Below, one piece after another: positions 53,101 through 60,137 of a stretch of 64,000 nt of DNA. The position numbers were made by a program, and so were the translations under genes. Every line of letters begins with the position of its first letter. Position 1 is the stretch's first letter. The DNA is from Chrysogorgia sp. JL179-B06 (taxonomy: Eukaryota > Cnidaria > Anthozoa > Scleralcyonacea > Chrysogorgiidae), in the NCBI GenBank assembly GCA_035772405.1, contig JAYKKM010000193.1, positions 4,318,001 to 4,382,000 of the forward strand. Direction: 5' to 3'. The notes beneath the pieces were generated by a model. The model was not told where the DNA came from, did not search any database, and worked only from the letters and a program-made list of their open reading frames with translations.

Positions 53101-54817
53101 CAAGATTAAAAATTGAAATTCGACAAGCGCCAGGAACATGAAATCCACGCACACGCCAAGTTTGATTTGATTTCATAAACAACTCTGCGATTGGTGGCAT
53201 TTTGAGTTTTCAAGATGCTATGCGGGCGTGCAAGATGGCCTTTTCTGGAAAAATGTAAATTTTTCAACCTCATTTATGATAATTAATGCTAATTTATATT
53301 AACATAATGTGTTTTGTTCGGGAAATTTAAAAGAACAAGTAAACGCCGGTTTATTGGGCTTCCAGAAAATGTATAGCTTTCGCAACAGTTATGGTTATTT
53401 CAAGAGATATCAATAGAACAACGTGGTCGTTCAATTTTTGATGTTTTTCAGCCGTAGGGAAAGAGTTAAACAGATGCCACAACTTATTTATACAATAGTT
53501 ATAGACATCGGAAGGGGCTACTTTCGGGGGCGGTTACTTTCGAGATTCTACGGTAATATGTAAACGAGAAGGTTTGCGACGTCATTTTGTTGTCACAGCT
53601 TTTGCACTTAATGACAAGATGGGTTTTGTTGACAATCAAATATATCATTGAGATAATTCAACGAAATTACTTGCACTTTGCCACAAATAAAATGAACCTC
53701 GTTACAGCGAACATCACAAGATCCCGATGGTAGATAACAACATATCAGTTTCCTGACGTAACTTTCCTTGAAACAAAATCCACGATCAGAGTTCGCAGCT
53801 GTTGTGCGAGGCATAATGGGTCAGCCGACCTGGGTCGTCACCTATACCTATAATACTATCATGTTTTGTGATTGGTTGATTAAAACAATAAAACAATGGA
53901 ATCAACCACAAAGAAACCAATGTCCTAACCTAACCACTTTTGTTCCATATAGCCAATCACAAAACCTGTTCATTTTAGGTACGTATTTACCGGCCGACCT
54001 GTATTAACTGCACATGCGTAGAATGAGAATCATTATCTACCTGTTCTACATATGTACTTCTAGTACATATTCCATATAAGGAAGTGGCCTACGAGCAAAT
54101 ACAAGGCATTGACAAGCAAATACATGGCACTCGTACCAGCCCACTGGATGTGGGATTACTGAGCGCATGCGTCTAACAGTCAATTTCTAATCCCACATGC
54201 TTAGTCTGTCTCACTATTCTACTAATCTAGCTCCCCAAATAGGGCAATGGGTGTGGTGCGGGCTACGGATGGCACGAAAACACAGCCGGGGGTTAGGACC
54301 TTTGTTGTTTTGGGGTCGGTTACAACCCAATTAACTAGGAGGCTGGTACGAGGGTGCAACGTGTCAGCTATTTGCTCGTTCATTCACTCTATTTGCTCGT
54401 CAATGCCTTCTATTTGTGCCTCCTTATAAGTAATACCGTACGTACTAGATACCCCTATCCTGTTCTATCCCTAGAGTTTCATCCTAACTTCCTGCAGGAT
54501 TTTCCCCATCCATGGTCCCCAGACCTTGCACGCCGTGTATTTGTAGATTTTGAACGTTATCTCGGTCAATATTTTACCGATTTCAATTCCGAAAACAGAT
54601 TTGAAATTATCGAGTCTAAATAATACATAACACACGTGTCTATTATATTACGAGTACGTGCATATTCTTTGAAAAAACCTGTTTATGTACTTAGAAATTA
54701 ATCGACAATCACGCGGTCGCTTCGTCGTAAATTTTCGACCTTGGGAAATATTTCTCCATACAGAGCTCCCAGCCGGTAAATAACATATATATATATATAT
54801 ATGTGTCTGTAGATATT

Positions 54818-54899
<82 letters not shown>

Positions 54900-57800
54900 A
54901 TATACTTTGCCTGAAGAAGTTTACCTTGTCTTTATATTCATATATATATTTTAGCGAGTATTTTTGCACGAACAATTTTTATTTGGTTAAATGCTCAATT
55001 TTATGTGCCCTGTTGAAATACGGAAAATCAGGATAAATGGAACATGGCCGAGTCCAAGGGGCATAGGTTAACTAACTACTGTGATGTAATTCCAGAACAC
55101 AGATTCTACAATTATAATATTTCTTTACTTATTTATTGAGTTAAAGGACATTGGCAACATAAATCACAATTTCAAATTTTTGACTTTAACAAACAGGCTT
55201 ACGAAGGTAATCCAAGTAAACTACTCTTGTGCAAAACAACAGCACTAATTTTGACCAAAGACAACCTGTCATCCGACATCTTGTTGTAGTAGTAATACAT
55301 TGCCTGATCAACTGGGAAATTGGTGAGGTCACACCCGGGTAAACCTGATGAAACTACTCTGTACAGTAGGTATCCGAGTTTCCGCGGAATGATTTGTAAA
55401 ATGGTGTGGTTCCTATGAAAAAGGAAGACATTCACAAAAATCGAGTCTCAAACTTATAAAGACACGAGGATGAGAATTTTGCCCGGTTGTGACGTCACAC
55501 GCATATAAAAAATACATCCAAGATGGCGGACATTGACAATGAACATGCGGCTAAATGCAGGAATTGCTCCGACCTGTCATTGGACGAGAAAAATAATAAC
55601 AGCAGTGTCAATGGTGTAGAATTACTCTATCTATACGATGTAAACTATTTATCTATATCTGAATAGACCAACGAATACAAGGAAACCTATCGCTTGTATT
55701 TAATAAATAAAGAAAGAATGGTTTTCTTGAACTCATATGTTATAAATATTTTCGCACGATTTATATTACCGGGAGATAATAGACGTATGAATTCAACACA
55801 CAATCGAGAATCAGAAATATATTTTAATGCCACAAACAACAAGAATGTATGCTTAAAGCTATTCCGTACTTGAGTGCTGAATAAACTTTTACTTTCAAAA
55901 AGCTTTGAAGAACCAAAACAAATAAAACAATCAAAACAATCATTTTTGGTCAGACCGCGTGGCCGTGGGTTGCTATAGTCCCGCGGGTCAATAGCGAACA
56001 CCGTTTGATTTAGCGCTCATAACGTGGAAGGCACTAGATATAATCAATCTTTTTGCAAGTAAAAGTTTATGCAGCACTCATACGGAATAGCTTTAAGCAT
56101 ACATTCTTGTTGTTTGTGGCATAAAAATATATTTCTGATTCTCGATCGTGTGTTGGATTCATACGTCTTCAATCTCCCGGTAATATAAATCGTGCGAAAA
56201 TATTTCATAACATATGAGTTCAAGACAACCATTCTTTCTTTATTTATTAAATACAAGCGATAGATTTCCTTGTATTCGTTGGTCTATCAAGATATAGATA
56301 AATATGTAAACAGCGTATAGATAGAGCGGTAATTCTACACCATTGACACTGCTGTTACTATTTTTATCGTCCAATGACAGGTCGGAGCAATTCCTGCATT
56401 TAGCCGCATGTGACAATGATTCAGTTTAGCAACTTTGACAGTGCAATTAATACGCTTTACGAGCATTTTTATAACCTAAAACTACTATATTCCGGCTATA
56501 CTTTGAGGTACTTAATTTTTTATTGCCAATGTCCTTTAAGTTGTTGTGCGACTCAAGAAGTACAATGAAATGCCAGATAGATGCGTTGTAGGTGGCTGCA
56601 ACAACACTCGAGATATAGAAGAGGGCATATCTCTTCATGATATACCGTTTGATGTCGTCGAGAAGCTAAGAAAAGGAGAAAAAGTTGGGTTGATTTCGTT
56701 GCCAGAAAATGTGACAGGTGGATGCCATCTAAGATATCTCTAATATGCTCTAAGCATTTTGCAGCCAATGATGTATCCAAACGTCTAGACCTCTGTGTAG
56801 AAGATGTTTCAGAAAACCATTGGTATTCGAGACGAGCTTGGGATTTGTGCATTTCCAATAATCCAGGCTTTGGCTTTGGTACAGCAGAGCTAACGGAACA
56901 GTGTGCAACTGATTCACTGAGACATAATAATGGTGAGAGAGCTCATTATAACGGTCGACCTTCAGCCTTATTTCACGCAAAGCATGATATAAATCCAAAG
57001 AACTTTCGCGAAGGTGTCATCAACAGAGAAACTGCAGAAATGACTATGAGACGCTTGCGCTTCGTTCTGGAATTACGTCACAACCATCGTTCTTCCCAGA
57101 TCCCCTTTACGCGACCGTGGTCCAAGTATACATTGACTTTAACAGGGCGCAGAAAATCGAGGATTTCACCAAGTAAAAAAACTTTGCGCATAAATACTCG
57201 AGAAAATACAACAATTTTTTAACAAAAATAAATAGGGGTTTGTTAATAGGGTGATTTTAATTGCAACATACAATGTCTACAAGTTGAGCTAATTGAATAT
57301 TGTGTGACAATACCCCCATTTTAATTAATCGGGAGTGACTACCTTCTATGCCACCAGTTCAACACTTACTTCAAAAACTCATTAATATTCATTAACCAAA
57401 TTGTCCAATCACATTTCCGTATTTAGTCACGTGCAAGGCTTTTATACCTGATAAAAGCCATGAATACTAATCAGCATGAAAATTATATGAAGTCTTTACG
57501 AACTTTATATAAAATTCCTGCTAATTTGCATTTCATACATCAACCCAATTTACCTCTAATAGAAAATAAAAACCAGTACACTCCCTAGTGATTACAATCA
57601 ATTGTTTTTGAAGCTATTTAAAACACGAGAAGGAGCGTTTTATCATATCTAAAATGCTCGCGCTGCGCGCTCGCATTTTAAATAGAGGTGAGCCGATGTT
57701 AAAAAAAAGTCGATTGCCGATACCGATTGTTAAGAGCCGATATTTTCCCACCATCGGCCGATTAATCGGCAAAACCGATGTTTGCTAACCTGATGCTCAA

Positions 57801-58524
57801 TGCTCCCGTTTTGTCGTTTTATTCATCTCAAGTTTCTGACTCATCGTGGGTGAAATAATTTCAAAAGACTGCGACAGTCTAGCACGTAAAATGTGCGCTT
57901 CAAAATGAGTCATGACAATATGTCACAAATTTTGCCGGAAAATAGTTTCAAATTCAAAACAAATATAGGGCTTCGCAAAACATGTTATTCCACAGGGAGA
58001 TCGAAACAAAGTATCGTTCTTCGGTTTCTGTTAATTTCCGTAAAAGAAGTTTCTTGCAACAAAAGTCGCGGCAATTAATAAATCGCGAGAGAAAACAAAA
58101 TACCGATAATACTGTAGATTTCAATTTTCTTTCATTAAAATACTGAAAAACCGATATTAAAAAAGATTATAAATAGTAGTGCGAGGACGAGAGAGCATAA
58201 ATACGAAGACGAGAGTCACGAGACAGCTGATCCGATGGCGAAAGACAATCGGCCGATGGTGAAAGACAATCGGCCGATGGCCGATTGTGAGAAAAACTAG
58301 CCGATAATCGGCTCTGCCGATGTTTTGCCGATGATCGGCTCACCTCTAATTTTAAATATGATAAAACGCTCCTTCTCGTGTTTTAAATACTACTTAAAAC
58401 TACCTTTTACTGTAAACAATACAAGTAGATACTGTACCTCTTTCTGCTGTTTTTCGAGTTCTTTCATTCTAATGCCCCTTGCCTCTGCTCTTGCTGCTCT
58501 TTTGGCAGCCAATCTTGACTCTGC
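20583..58524 (-). CDS. LRRFIP-family protein gene (13 exons, start exon missing)
   Basis: Thirteen exons on the minus strand splice with canonical borders and matching phases into 1095 nt (364 codons and a stop). Conserved blocks in order: [26 protein letters not shown] at the N side; [24 protein letters not shown] at the start of the coiled coil; [49 protein letters not shown] near the C end. These match vertebrate LRRFIP1/2, coiled-coil cytoplasmic proteins that bind Flightless-I and take part in nucleic-acid sensing and Wnt signalling (family knowledge). The first exon with the initiator Met was not found between 58525 and 64000. Introns reach 7 kb and are full of transposons, yet no exon is damaged. 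Exons are listed separately. Confidence 0.93.
20889..21672. mobile_element. TTAA-flanked foldback element, copy 1
   Basis: Starts AGTGTTTATGAAACGAAAAT after TTAA (20885-20888) and ends with its inverse before TTAA (21673-21676). The two halves are inverted repeats of each other (about 330-bp arms). TTAA targets are used by piggyBac- and Kolobok-type elements. Confidence 0.85.
21677..22461. mobile_element. TTAA-flanked foldback element, copy 2 (inverse of copy 1)
   Basis: 785 bp, close to the reverse complement of 20889-21672, separated from it by one TTAA. Together they form a palindrome of about 1.57 kb centred at 21674. Confidence 0.85.
22466..23493. mobile_element. TTAA-flanked element with GGGATATGGCAA ends
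   Basis: Ends AGGGATATGGCAATAAAAAT and inverse ATTTGTGTTGCCATATCCCT. TTAA on both sides (22462-22465 shared with the previous element, 23494-23497). It carries the next element inside. Confidence 0.85.
22611..23114. mobile_element. Nested TTAA-flanked MITE
   Basis: TIR AGGGACACTCCGGCCAAAAT and its inverse ATTTTGGCCGGAGTATCCCT; TTAA at 22607-22610 and 23115-23118. Arms of about 150 bp. Confidence 0.9.
23519..23911. mobile_element. MITE, GACATTGGCAAC family
   Basis: Begins GACATTGGCAACAAAAATGA; inner inverted arms GATGGTCTCTGACG... and GACGTCAGAGACCATCTC. Second copy at 39056-39456. Confidence 0.7.
24597..24698. mobile_element. CAACCTCG-family fragment next to exon L
   Basis: Right-end fragment (ATTCTGGGTGTCATGTGACC to CCCTGGGTACGAGGTTG). 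The left half is missing. Confidence 0.75.
24744..24794 (-). CDS. LRRFIP exon L
   Basis: Acceptor TTGCAG|GAATCGAC, donor AGAGAG|GTAAGA; 17 codons [22 protein letters not shown] fragment ends only 45 bp downstream in the intron. Confidence 0.93.
24795..25263. other. Intron, nothing recognised
   Basis: Contains a weak inverted pair (GATTTGAAAACACCGCGAAG / inverse) at about 24868-24940, otherwise featureless. Confidence 0.4.
25264..25510 (-). mobile_element. tRNA-derived SINE
   Basis: On the minus strand the head contains ACAGGTTCGATTCCTGTCCG, a full T-arm with the pol III B box (GGTTCGATTCC), preceded by a D/anticodon-like segment. A body of about 120 bp follows and ends near TGTGTATATTAACACA. 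The acceptor ends do not pair, so it is not a tRNA gene. Confidence 0.6.
25562..25615 (-). CDS. LRRFIP exon K
   Basis: Acceptor CTCAAG|GTAATGAG, donor GCTGCG|GTAAGC; 18 codons [18 protein letters not shown], nearly identical to the vertebrate family segment. Confidence 0.95.
25661..26088. mobile_element. Decayed TTAA MITE
   Basis: Right end TGTTACCATTGTCCT before TTAA (26089-26092); left end AAGACATTGACAACCG is a mutated form of the same TIR. Inner inverted pair ATGACGTGACGTCATGTGCTGG / CAGCACATGACGTCA. Confidence 0.6.
26093..26600. mobile_element. Hairpin element with TTTTATAAAATAA edge
   Basis: Hairpin GATTATTATCGAGTTATAAT (26121-26140) and inverse ATTATAACTCGATAATCACA (26205-26224) around AAACACGAGGCGATAGCCGAG. 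Another copy at 40370-40950. Confidence 0.6.
26696..26775 (-). CDS. LRRFIP exon J
   Basis: Acceptor TCCTAG|GGGAGTTT, donor GGCTTG|GTAAGA; two bases plus 26 codons, [26 protein letters not shown], coiled coil. Confidence 0.92.
26873..27005. repeat. Subterminal repeats of a TIR element
   Basis: Starts ACCGTAAACTCCGAGAATAA and has AATAAGCCYC repeated six times. Looks like one end of an element; the other end is not seen. Confidence 0.45.
27219..27330. mobile_element. Partial TTAA MITE
   Basis: AGTGCCCATGAAATCATATT after TTAA; second copy of this left end at 39809. Right end not identified. Confidence 0.5.
27659..27902. mobile_element. Hairpin element with GTGTTTGGAT ends
   Basis: Inverted pairs CCGTGTTTGGATACTGTGAT / ATCACAGTATCCAAACACGG and GTGTTTGGATGGCTTGATCC. 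Same family as 6690-7190 in opposite orientation, edged by TTATTTTATAAA. Confidence 0.65.
28156..28252 (-). CDS. LRRFIP exon I
   Basis: Acceptor CTTTAG|ATTGAATT, donor TAAAA|GTAAGTG; 32 codons plus one base, [32 protein letters not shown]. Confidence 0.9.
28560..29401 (-). pseudogene. hAT transposase remnant (ZMYM1-like)
   Basis: Minus strand: the end ACAGGGGCGGACTG (to 29401) is a hAT-type terminus. Inside, [20 protein letters not shown] then [20 protein letters not shown], and further on [19 protein letters not shown] are hAT C-terminal segments like those in ZMYM1-type proteins. Stops and frameshifts are present. Inserted in an LRRFIP intron. Confidence 0.55.
29415..29520 (-). mobile_element. 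SINE tail copy
   Basis: TTTGGCATTTCACTCGATTA and GGATTTATGGTGAAGGAAAA match the 3' body of the SINE at 37836-38010. Confidence 0.6.
29590..29672 (-). CDS. LRRFIP exon H
   Basis: Acceptor TTTTAG|AAGACACC, donor GATCAG|GTAAAA; two bases plus 27 codons, [27 protein letters not shown]. Confidence 0.87.
30232..30826. mobile_element. TTAA MITE whose right end runs into (TA)n
   Basis: Left end AGGGCAACTGTACCC after TTAA (30228-30231). Arms TCGTATTTTATGCTTCTGG and CCAGAAGCATAAAATACGA pair. An inner inverted pair (ATCTATTAATGACTACTACT) indicates nesting. The right TIR is replaced by the TA tract at 30827. Confidence 0.6.
30827..30857. repeat. (TA)n
   Basis: About 15 TA units between the MITE and a SINE fragment. 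Confidence 0.9.
30857..30935 (-). mobile_element. SINE tail copy
   Basis: Third copy of the TTTGGCATTTCACTCGAT body shared with 29415 and 37836. Confidence 0.6.
30991..31062. repeat. 72-nt palindrome
   Basis: Two 35-nt arms (AGCTGATCTAGATAAAAA and inverse) meet at 31026/31027 without a loop; (TA)-rich arrays on both sides. Confidence 0.9.
31075..31190. repeat. (TA)n with repeated TTACTCTTTATC
   Basis: Two TA runs separated by TATTACTCTTTATCTATA, which recurs at 31146. Confidence 0.8.
31190..31392. mobile_element. Hairpin element with TATTTCTTTTATAAAATAA edge
   Basis: Long hairpin: GAAATAGAAAACATTTT... and inverse, with GTGGAAGTTTGGGAGAACGA and its inverse inside. Confidence 0.65.
31476..31605. 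repeat. 21-bp minisatellite, about 6 copies
   Basis: Unit ATTGATGGCGTATGATGGCTG with small changes. Confidence 0.9.
31640..32043. mobile_element. MITE with repeated terminal hairpins
   Basis: Both ends carry AACAATTAGACAACGAG.. and the hairpin GAGCGAATAGTCAACG / TTGACTATTCGCTC; right end CGAGTTGTCTAATTGTTTTA. Confidence 0.65.
32058..32167. repeat. (TA)n tract
   Basis: About 40 TA units followed by ATTACTCTATATATATC. Confidence 0.95.
32168..32772 (+). pseudogene. PLE reverse transcriptase, C-terminal part
   Basis: [20 protein letters not shown], then [12 protein letters not shown] (RDD catalytic motif typical of PLE RT), [30 protein letters not shown]. Frameshifts near 32712 and 32785: the conserved [11 protein letters not shown] is in another frame. 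Confidence 0.88.
32785..33415 (+). pseudogene. PLE linker and GIY-YIG endonuclease domain
   Basis: [20 protein letters not shown] then [12 protein letters not shown], a Cys-rich linker [19 protein letters not shown], and VYRAQV...[20 protein letters not shown] (GIY-YIG fold: VYRA and YIG motifs, R and H nearby). ORF open from 32891 to the stop at 33413-33415; the frame continues upstream. Confidence 0.85.
33465..33509 (+). ncRNA. Hammerhead-ribozyme-like fold at PLE 3' end
   Basis: Order: stem I AGTCGT, core CTGATGA (33471-33477), stem II 13 nt with TGC/GCA pairs, GAA, stem III ACA-CCG-TGT, site A (33503), stem I ATGACT. All invariant core bases are present and stem I has six pairs (one G-U). 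The 10.1/11.1 pair is U-U instead of the usual G-C. Hammerheads at PLE ends are established in other animals. Confidence 0.6.
33541..34116. other. Intron, nothing recognised
   Basis: Short TA run at the left edge; the open frame 33694-33963 has no domain. Confidence 0.4.
34117..34234 (-). CDS. LRRFIP exon G
   Basis: Acceptor CTCCAG|GAAAAAGG, donor GCAG|GTAGATG; 39 codons plus one base. [20 protein letters not shown] then an acidic/Ser-rich stretch. EKGL aligns with the EHGL motif of vertebrate LRRFIP. Confidence 0.9.
34383..34475 (-). CDS. LRRFIP exon F
   Basis: Acceptor GGTAG|GAAATTG, donor ATTGCC|GTAAGT; 31 codons [31 protein letters not shown], a coiled-coil segment. Confidence 0.9.
34512..34900. 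repeat. Region of short tandem AAGCGGACACCTCCC units
   Basis: Near 34675-34790, three GTAAGCGGACACCTCCC-like units and two ACATCAGTCCAAGGTCCCGG units. Resembles subterminal repeats of a TIR element; ends not resolved. Confidence 0.45.
35617..36071. mobile_element. TTAA MITE
   Basis: AGTGTCTATGTAATGCAAAA and inverse ending TTGCATAGGCACT; TTAA at 35613-35616 and 36072-36075. Arms of about 130 bp. Confidence 0.85.
36571..37207. mobile_element. Inverted-repeat element with GATATCAAGAATTAT ends
   Basis: Left AATTATTGCATGAGGCTGAG pairs with the right end near 37170-37207. It contains smaller hairpins, and an inner pair AAAGCCCAGCAAATGA / TCATTTGCTGGGCT at 36886-36980. Confidence 0.65.
37535..37595 (-). 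CDS. LRRFIP exon E
   Basis: Acceptor AATTTAG|ACTAGAAG chosen over the closer CTAG because only it keeps the frame; donor AACAAG|GTATGA. Gives [21 protein letters not shown]. Confidence 0.85.
37836..38010 (-). mobile_element. tRNA-derived SINE
   Basis: Minus-strand head CCCGGGTTCAATCCCAGCC holds a pol III B box (GGTTCAATCCC). The body ends in TCGAGTGAAATGCCAAATAT. Related tails at 29415 and 30857. Confidence 0.7.
38100..38160. repeat. Paralogous empty site of the MITE at 5762
   Basis: CGTTAAGACCGCTCACAAGCC matches the flank right of 5977 and reads through the place where the MITE sits at 5762. Confidence 0.5.
39056..39456. mobile_element. MITE, GACATTGGCAAC family
   Basis: AGGACATTGGCAACAAAAAT after TTAA (39052-39055). 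Matches 23519-23911, with a local insertion near 39170-39240. Confidence 0.75.
39809..39970. mobile_element. Partial TTAA MITE
   Basis: Left end AGTGCCCTGTGATCAAATTT after TTAA; similar to 27219. Confidence 0.5.
40370..40950. mobile_element. Hairpin element interrupted by a TIR element
   Basis: GTGATTATCGAGTTATAATG and its inverse ATTATAACTCGATA|ATCACA are split by the insertion at 40519-40914. Copy of 26093. Confidence 0.7.
40519..40914. mobile_element. CAACCTCG-family element with 9-bp TSD
   Basis: TIR CAACCTCGTTCCCAGGGCAT and inverse CCCTGGGTACGAGGTTG; AACTCGATA on both sides (40510-40518, 40915-40923). A 9-bp duplication is typical of Mutator-like elements. 396 bp, no coding capacity. 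Confidence 0.88.
41520..41629 (-). CDS. LRRFIP exon D
   Basis: Acceptor TCACAG|GACAACG, donor GACAA|GTGAGT; 36 codons plus two bases. [20 protein letters not shown] is the LRRFIP hallmark at the start of the coiled coil. Confidence 0.93.
41969..42494. mobile_element. TTAA MITE
   Basis: AGTGCCACTACGATG and inverse ATCGTAGTGGCACT; TTAA at 41965-41968 and 42495-42498. Confidence 0.88.
42854..44204. mobile_element. CAACCTCG-family foldback, 1.35 kb, 9-bp TSD
   Basis: CAACCTCGTACCCAGGGCCT and inverse ending CCCTGGGTACGAGGTTG; TGTTTTTGT repeated at 42845-42853 and 44205-44213. Arms are inverted over several hundred bp. Confidence 0.88.
43878..44012 (+). CDS. 44-codon ORF inside the foldback element
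   Basis: [20 protein letters not shown], then [20 protein letters not shown] and G, stop TAA. Helix-like composition; the opposite arm holds a decayed version. Could be a fragment of a captured or transposon gene. Function unknown. Confidence 0.3.
   Translation: MTTDEAASVLKFKNVLFDKGTDGVLAVLKGFAESIEQKIDSITG
44275..44436 (+). CDS. 53-codon ORF in the TAGCCTGC element
   Basis: [20 protein letters not shown], then [16 protein letters not shown] and a hydrophobic end; stop at 44434. Preceded by CAAAATGG. No family recognised. Confidence 0.3.
   Translation: MATLEKLVLVDDFLWKALTDFKFASGRSFILKQKQKVGGTLLSLLSHVLILIF
45059..45160 (-). CDS. LRRFIP exon C
   Basis: Acceptor AAATAG|ACACCGG, donor CTACAG|GTATAC; 34 codons, [20 protein letters not shown] and then [10 protein letters not shown] low-conservation linker; supported by phase 0 on both sides. 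Confidence 0.78.
45490..45590. repeat. MITE end with hairpin, copy 1
   Basis: GAGAAATATTTCCC and inverse GGGAAATATTTCTCCATA around a TTGAGACC hairpin, ending CAGCCGGTAATAACATA, where the minisatellite begins. Copy 2 at 54700-54790. Confidence 0.6.
45592..46775. repeat. 15-bp minisatellite, about 79 copies
   Basis: Unit TAAATAACATACTGG with variants (CACTGG, CTTGT, CTGAT, ATGCTGG). Interrupted once near 46270-46300. Since 15 is a multiple of 3, long repeat ORFs appear on both strands; not genes. The variants come in ordered blocks. Confidence 0.95.
46782..48510. repeat. Left arm of a large inverted repeat
   Basis: Reverse complement of 49673-51706. Holds a CGCCCGCTTTAT repeat block (46985-47085) and, on the plus strand at its start, [18 protein letters not shown]. 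Confidence 0.92.
46975..47155. mobile_element. AAGTCTGCCTCT MITE
   Basis: Ends CAAGTCTGCCTCTCC and CAAGAGGCAGACTT. Inside: CGCCCGCTTTAT tandem and ACAAACCCG repeats. Copies at 51336-51512 (inverted) and 51967-52088. Confidence 0.6.
48511..49672. other. Spacer of the large inverted repeat
   Basis: Unique sequence except 49630-49665, which partly repeats 48468-48500 directly. Contains a candidate coding exon (49015-49138). Confidence 0.6.
49015..49138 (+). CDS. Candidate 5' exon in the inverted-repeat spacer
   Basis: [41 protein letters not shown], then TTGTG|GTAAGTC, a perfect donor. The frame is also open upstream ([18 protein letters not shown]). No acceptor or next exon identified, no family recognised. 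Confidence 0.25.
49673..51706. repeat. Right arm of a large inverted repeat
   Basis: About 300 bp longer than the left arm because of extra sequence at about 50175-50535. Confidence 0.92.
51593..51817 (-). pseudogene. Helicase fragment (Walker A)
   Basis: Minus-strand [34 protein letters not shown] is a P-loop as in RecQ/DEAD helicases. The exon may end at GATCG|GTATGT. No further helicase motifs found. The left arm keeps only TGSGK onwards. Confidence 0.5.
51967..52088. mobile_element. Third copy of the AAGTCTGCCTCT MITE
   Basis: CAAGTCTGTCTCTTCCCGCC ... CAATCAAGAGGCAGACTT, same orientation as 46975. Confidence 0.7.
52445..52501 (-). CDS. LRRFIP exon B
   Basis: Acceptor CTCTAG|CTCGATG, donor AAAAGA|GTAAGT; 19 codons [19 protein letters not shown] continuing ...QQKE from exon A. 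Confidence 0.82.
53020..53466. mobile_element. Nested TTAA element
   Basis: CTCTTTCCCTACGG at both ends in inverse; TTAA at 53016-53019 and 53467-53470. Contains the 150-bp repeat shared with 12537. Confidence 0.88.
53157..53310. repeat. Dispersed repeat, copy of 12537-12690
   Basis: Same orientation, few changes. Shows the 12.5-kb copy is probably a remnant of this TTAA element family. Confidence 0.85.
54066..54432. mobile_element. Inverted-repeat MITE
   Basis: CGAGCAAATACAAGGCATTG pairs with CAATGCCTTCTATTTG and CTATTTGCTCG near 54365-54430; ATAAGGA/TCCTTAT ends. Confidence 0.65.
54700..54897. repeat. MITE end copy 2 followed by (TA)n
   Basis: GGGAAATATTTCTCCATA and CCAGCCGGTAAATAACATA, then TATATA; a main (TA)n tract from about 54823 to 54894. 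Confidence 0.75.
55145..56535. mobile_element. TTAA foldback element, 1.39 kb
   Basis: AGGACATTGGCAACATAAAT and inverse ATTGCCAATGTCCT; TTAA at 55141-55144 and 56536-56539. Inverted arms 55545-55890 and 56060-56415 with about 170 bp between. No transposase. Confidence 0.88.
56570..57222 (+). pseudogene. THAP-domain protein, frameshifted
   Basis: [28 protein letters not shown] in one frame; then [35 protein letters not shown] in another. Together they give the C2CH THAP zinc finger (CVVGGC, W, CSKHF). One frameshift near 56650-56660 separates them. THAP domains bind DNA and occur in P-element-like transposases. The tail after KRLDL has no recognised domain. It starts directly beyond the TTAA site of the preceding element. 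Confidence 0.75.
57223..57617. other. Intron, nothing recognised
   Basis: AT-rich, no repeat ends identified. Confidence 0.4.
57618..58388. mobile_element. Hairpin element carrying a hAT in its loop
   Basis: TTTAAAACACGAGAAGGAGC and inverse GCTCCTTCTCGTGTTTTAAA pair; the hAT below sits between the arms. Confidence 0.7.
57683..58348. mobile_element. hAT element, nonautonomous, 8-bp TSD
   Basis: TAGAGGTGAGCCGAT and inverse ATCGGCTCACCTCTA, ATTTTAAA on both sides (57675-57682, 58349-58356). Many CCGAT/ATCGG words near both ends, usual for hAT. No transposase. Confidence 0.92.
58438..58524 (-). CDS. LRRFIP exon A
   Basis: Acceptor TTTTAG|GCAGAGTC, donor AAAGAG|GTACAG; 29 codons, phase 0 at both ends. 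[20 protein letters not shown] is the best-conserved N-terminal LRRFIP segment. Confidence 0.93.
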
Positions 58525-58799
58525 CTAAAAAATAGCTAATCAGTTAATTAAAAATAACAATGAGTGTATGTAACTTAAAACTTGACACTCTTTTCAGTAT
58601 CCTGGTCTGCTTATTGCTAATTAGTGTGTGTTGTACTATACCATGCACTTGATAGAGAAAAGAGTCTGGCTGGATACTTAAACACTTGCGATCGTCATTG
58701 ACAACCGCTTGTGGGACAGCACCGGTGATCAGAACATCCAGATAGCGTGAAGTGCGCATGGGGCAAGAGTGCTCAAACTGCCACAAGGGTAGTGAATAT

Positions 58800-59960
<1,161 letters not shown>

Positions 59961-60137
59961 CAAAAACTATTAATGGCGTAATGTTGAAGCAAAGGGTAAG
60001 AAAAAGAAATGAGTTCTTAGAAGAACTGTTTAAAGATCTGAGAAATAAATAGGCTTAAAATAAAAGAGCACGATGCATTTCGGCAGACAACTTATCAAGT
60101 GCTACGTCTGCTGATAGACTGAAACTTAGAGCGTATA

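Larger units (their letters stand above)
52633..53553. mobile_element. TIR element with TA duplication (Tc1/mariner or pogo type)
   Basis: CCGTAGAATCTCAAAAGTAG and inverse CGAGATTCTACGG, TA on both sides. GGCGGTTACTTTCGG repeats near both ends. Carries the element at 53020. Confidence 0.75.

Noticed and set aside
54709..55036. ORFs rich in Ile-Tyr
   Set aside because: Translations of (TA)n.
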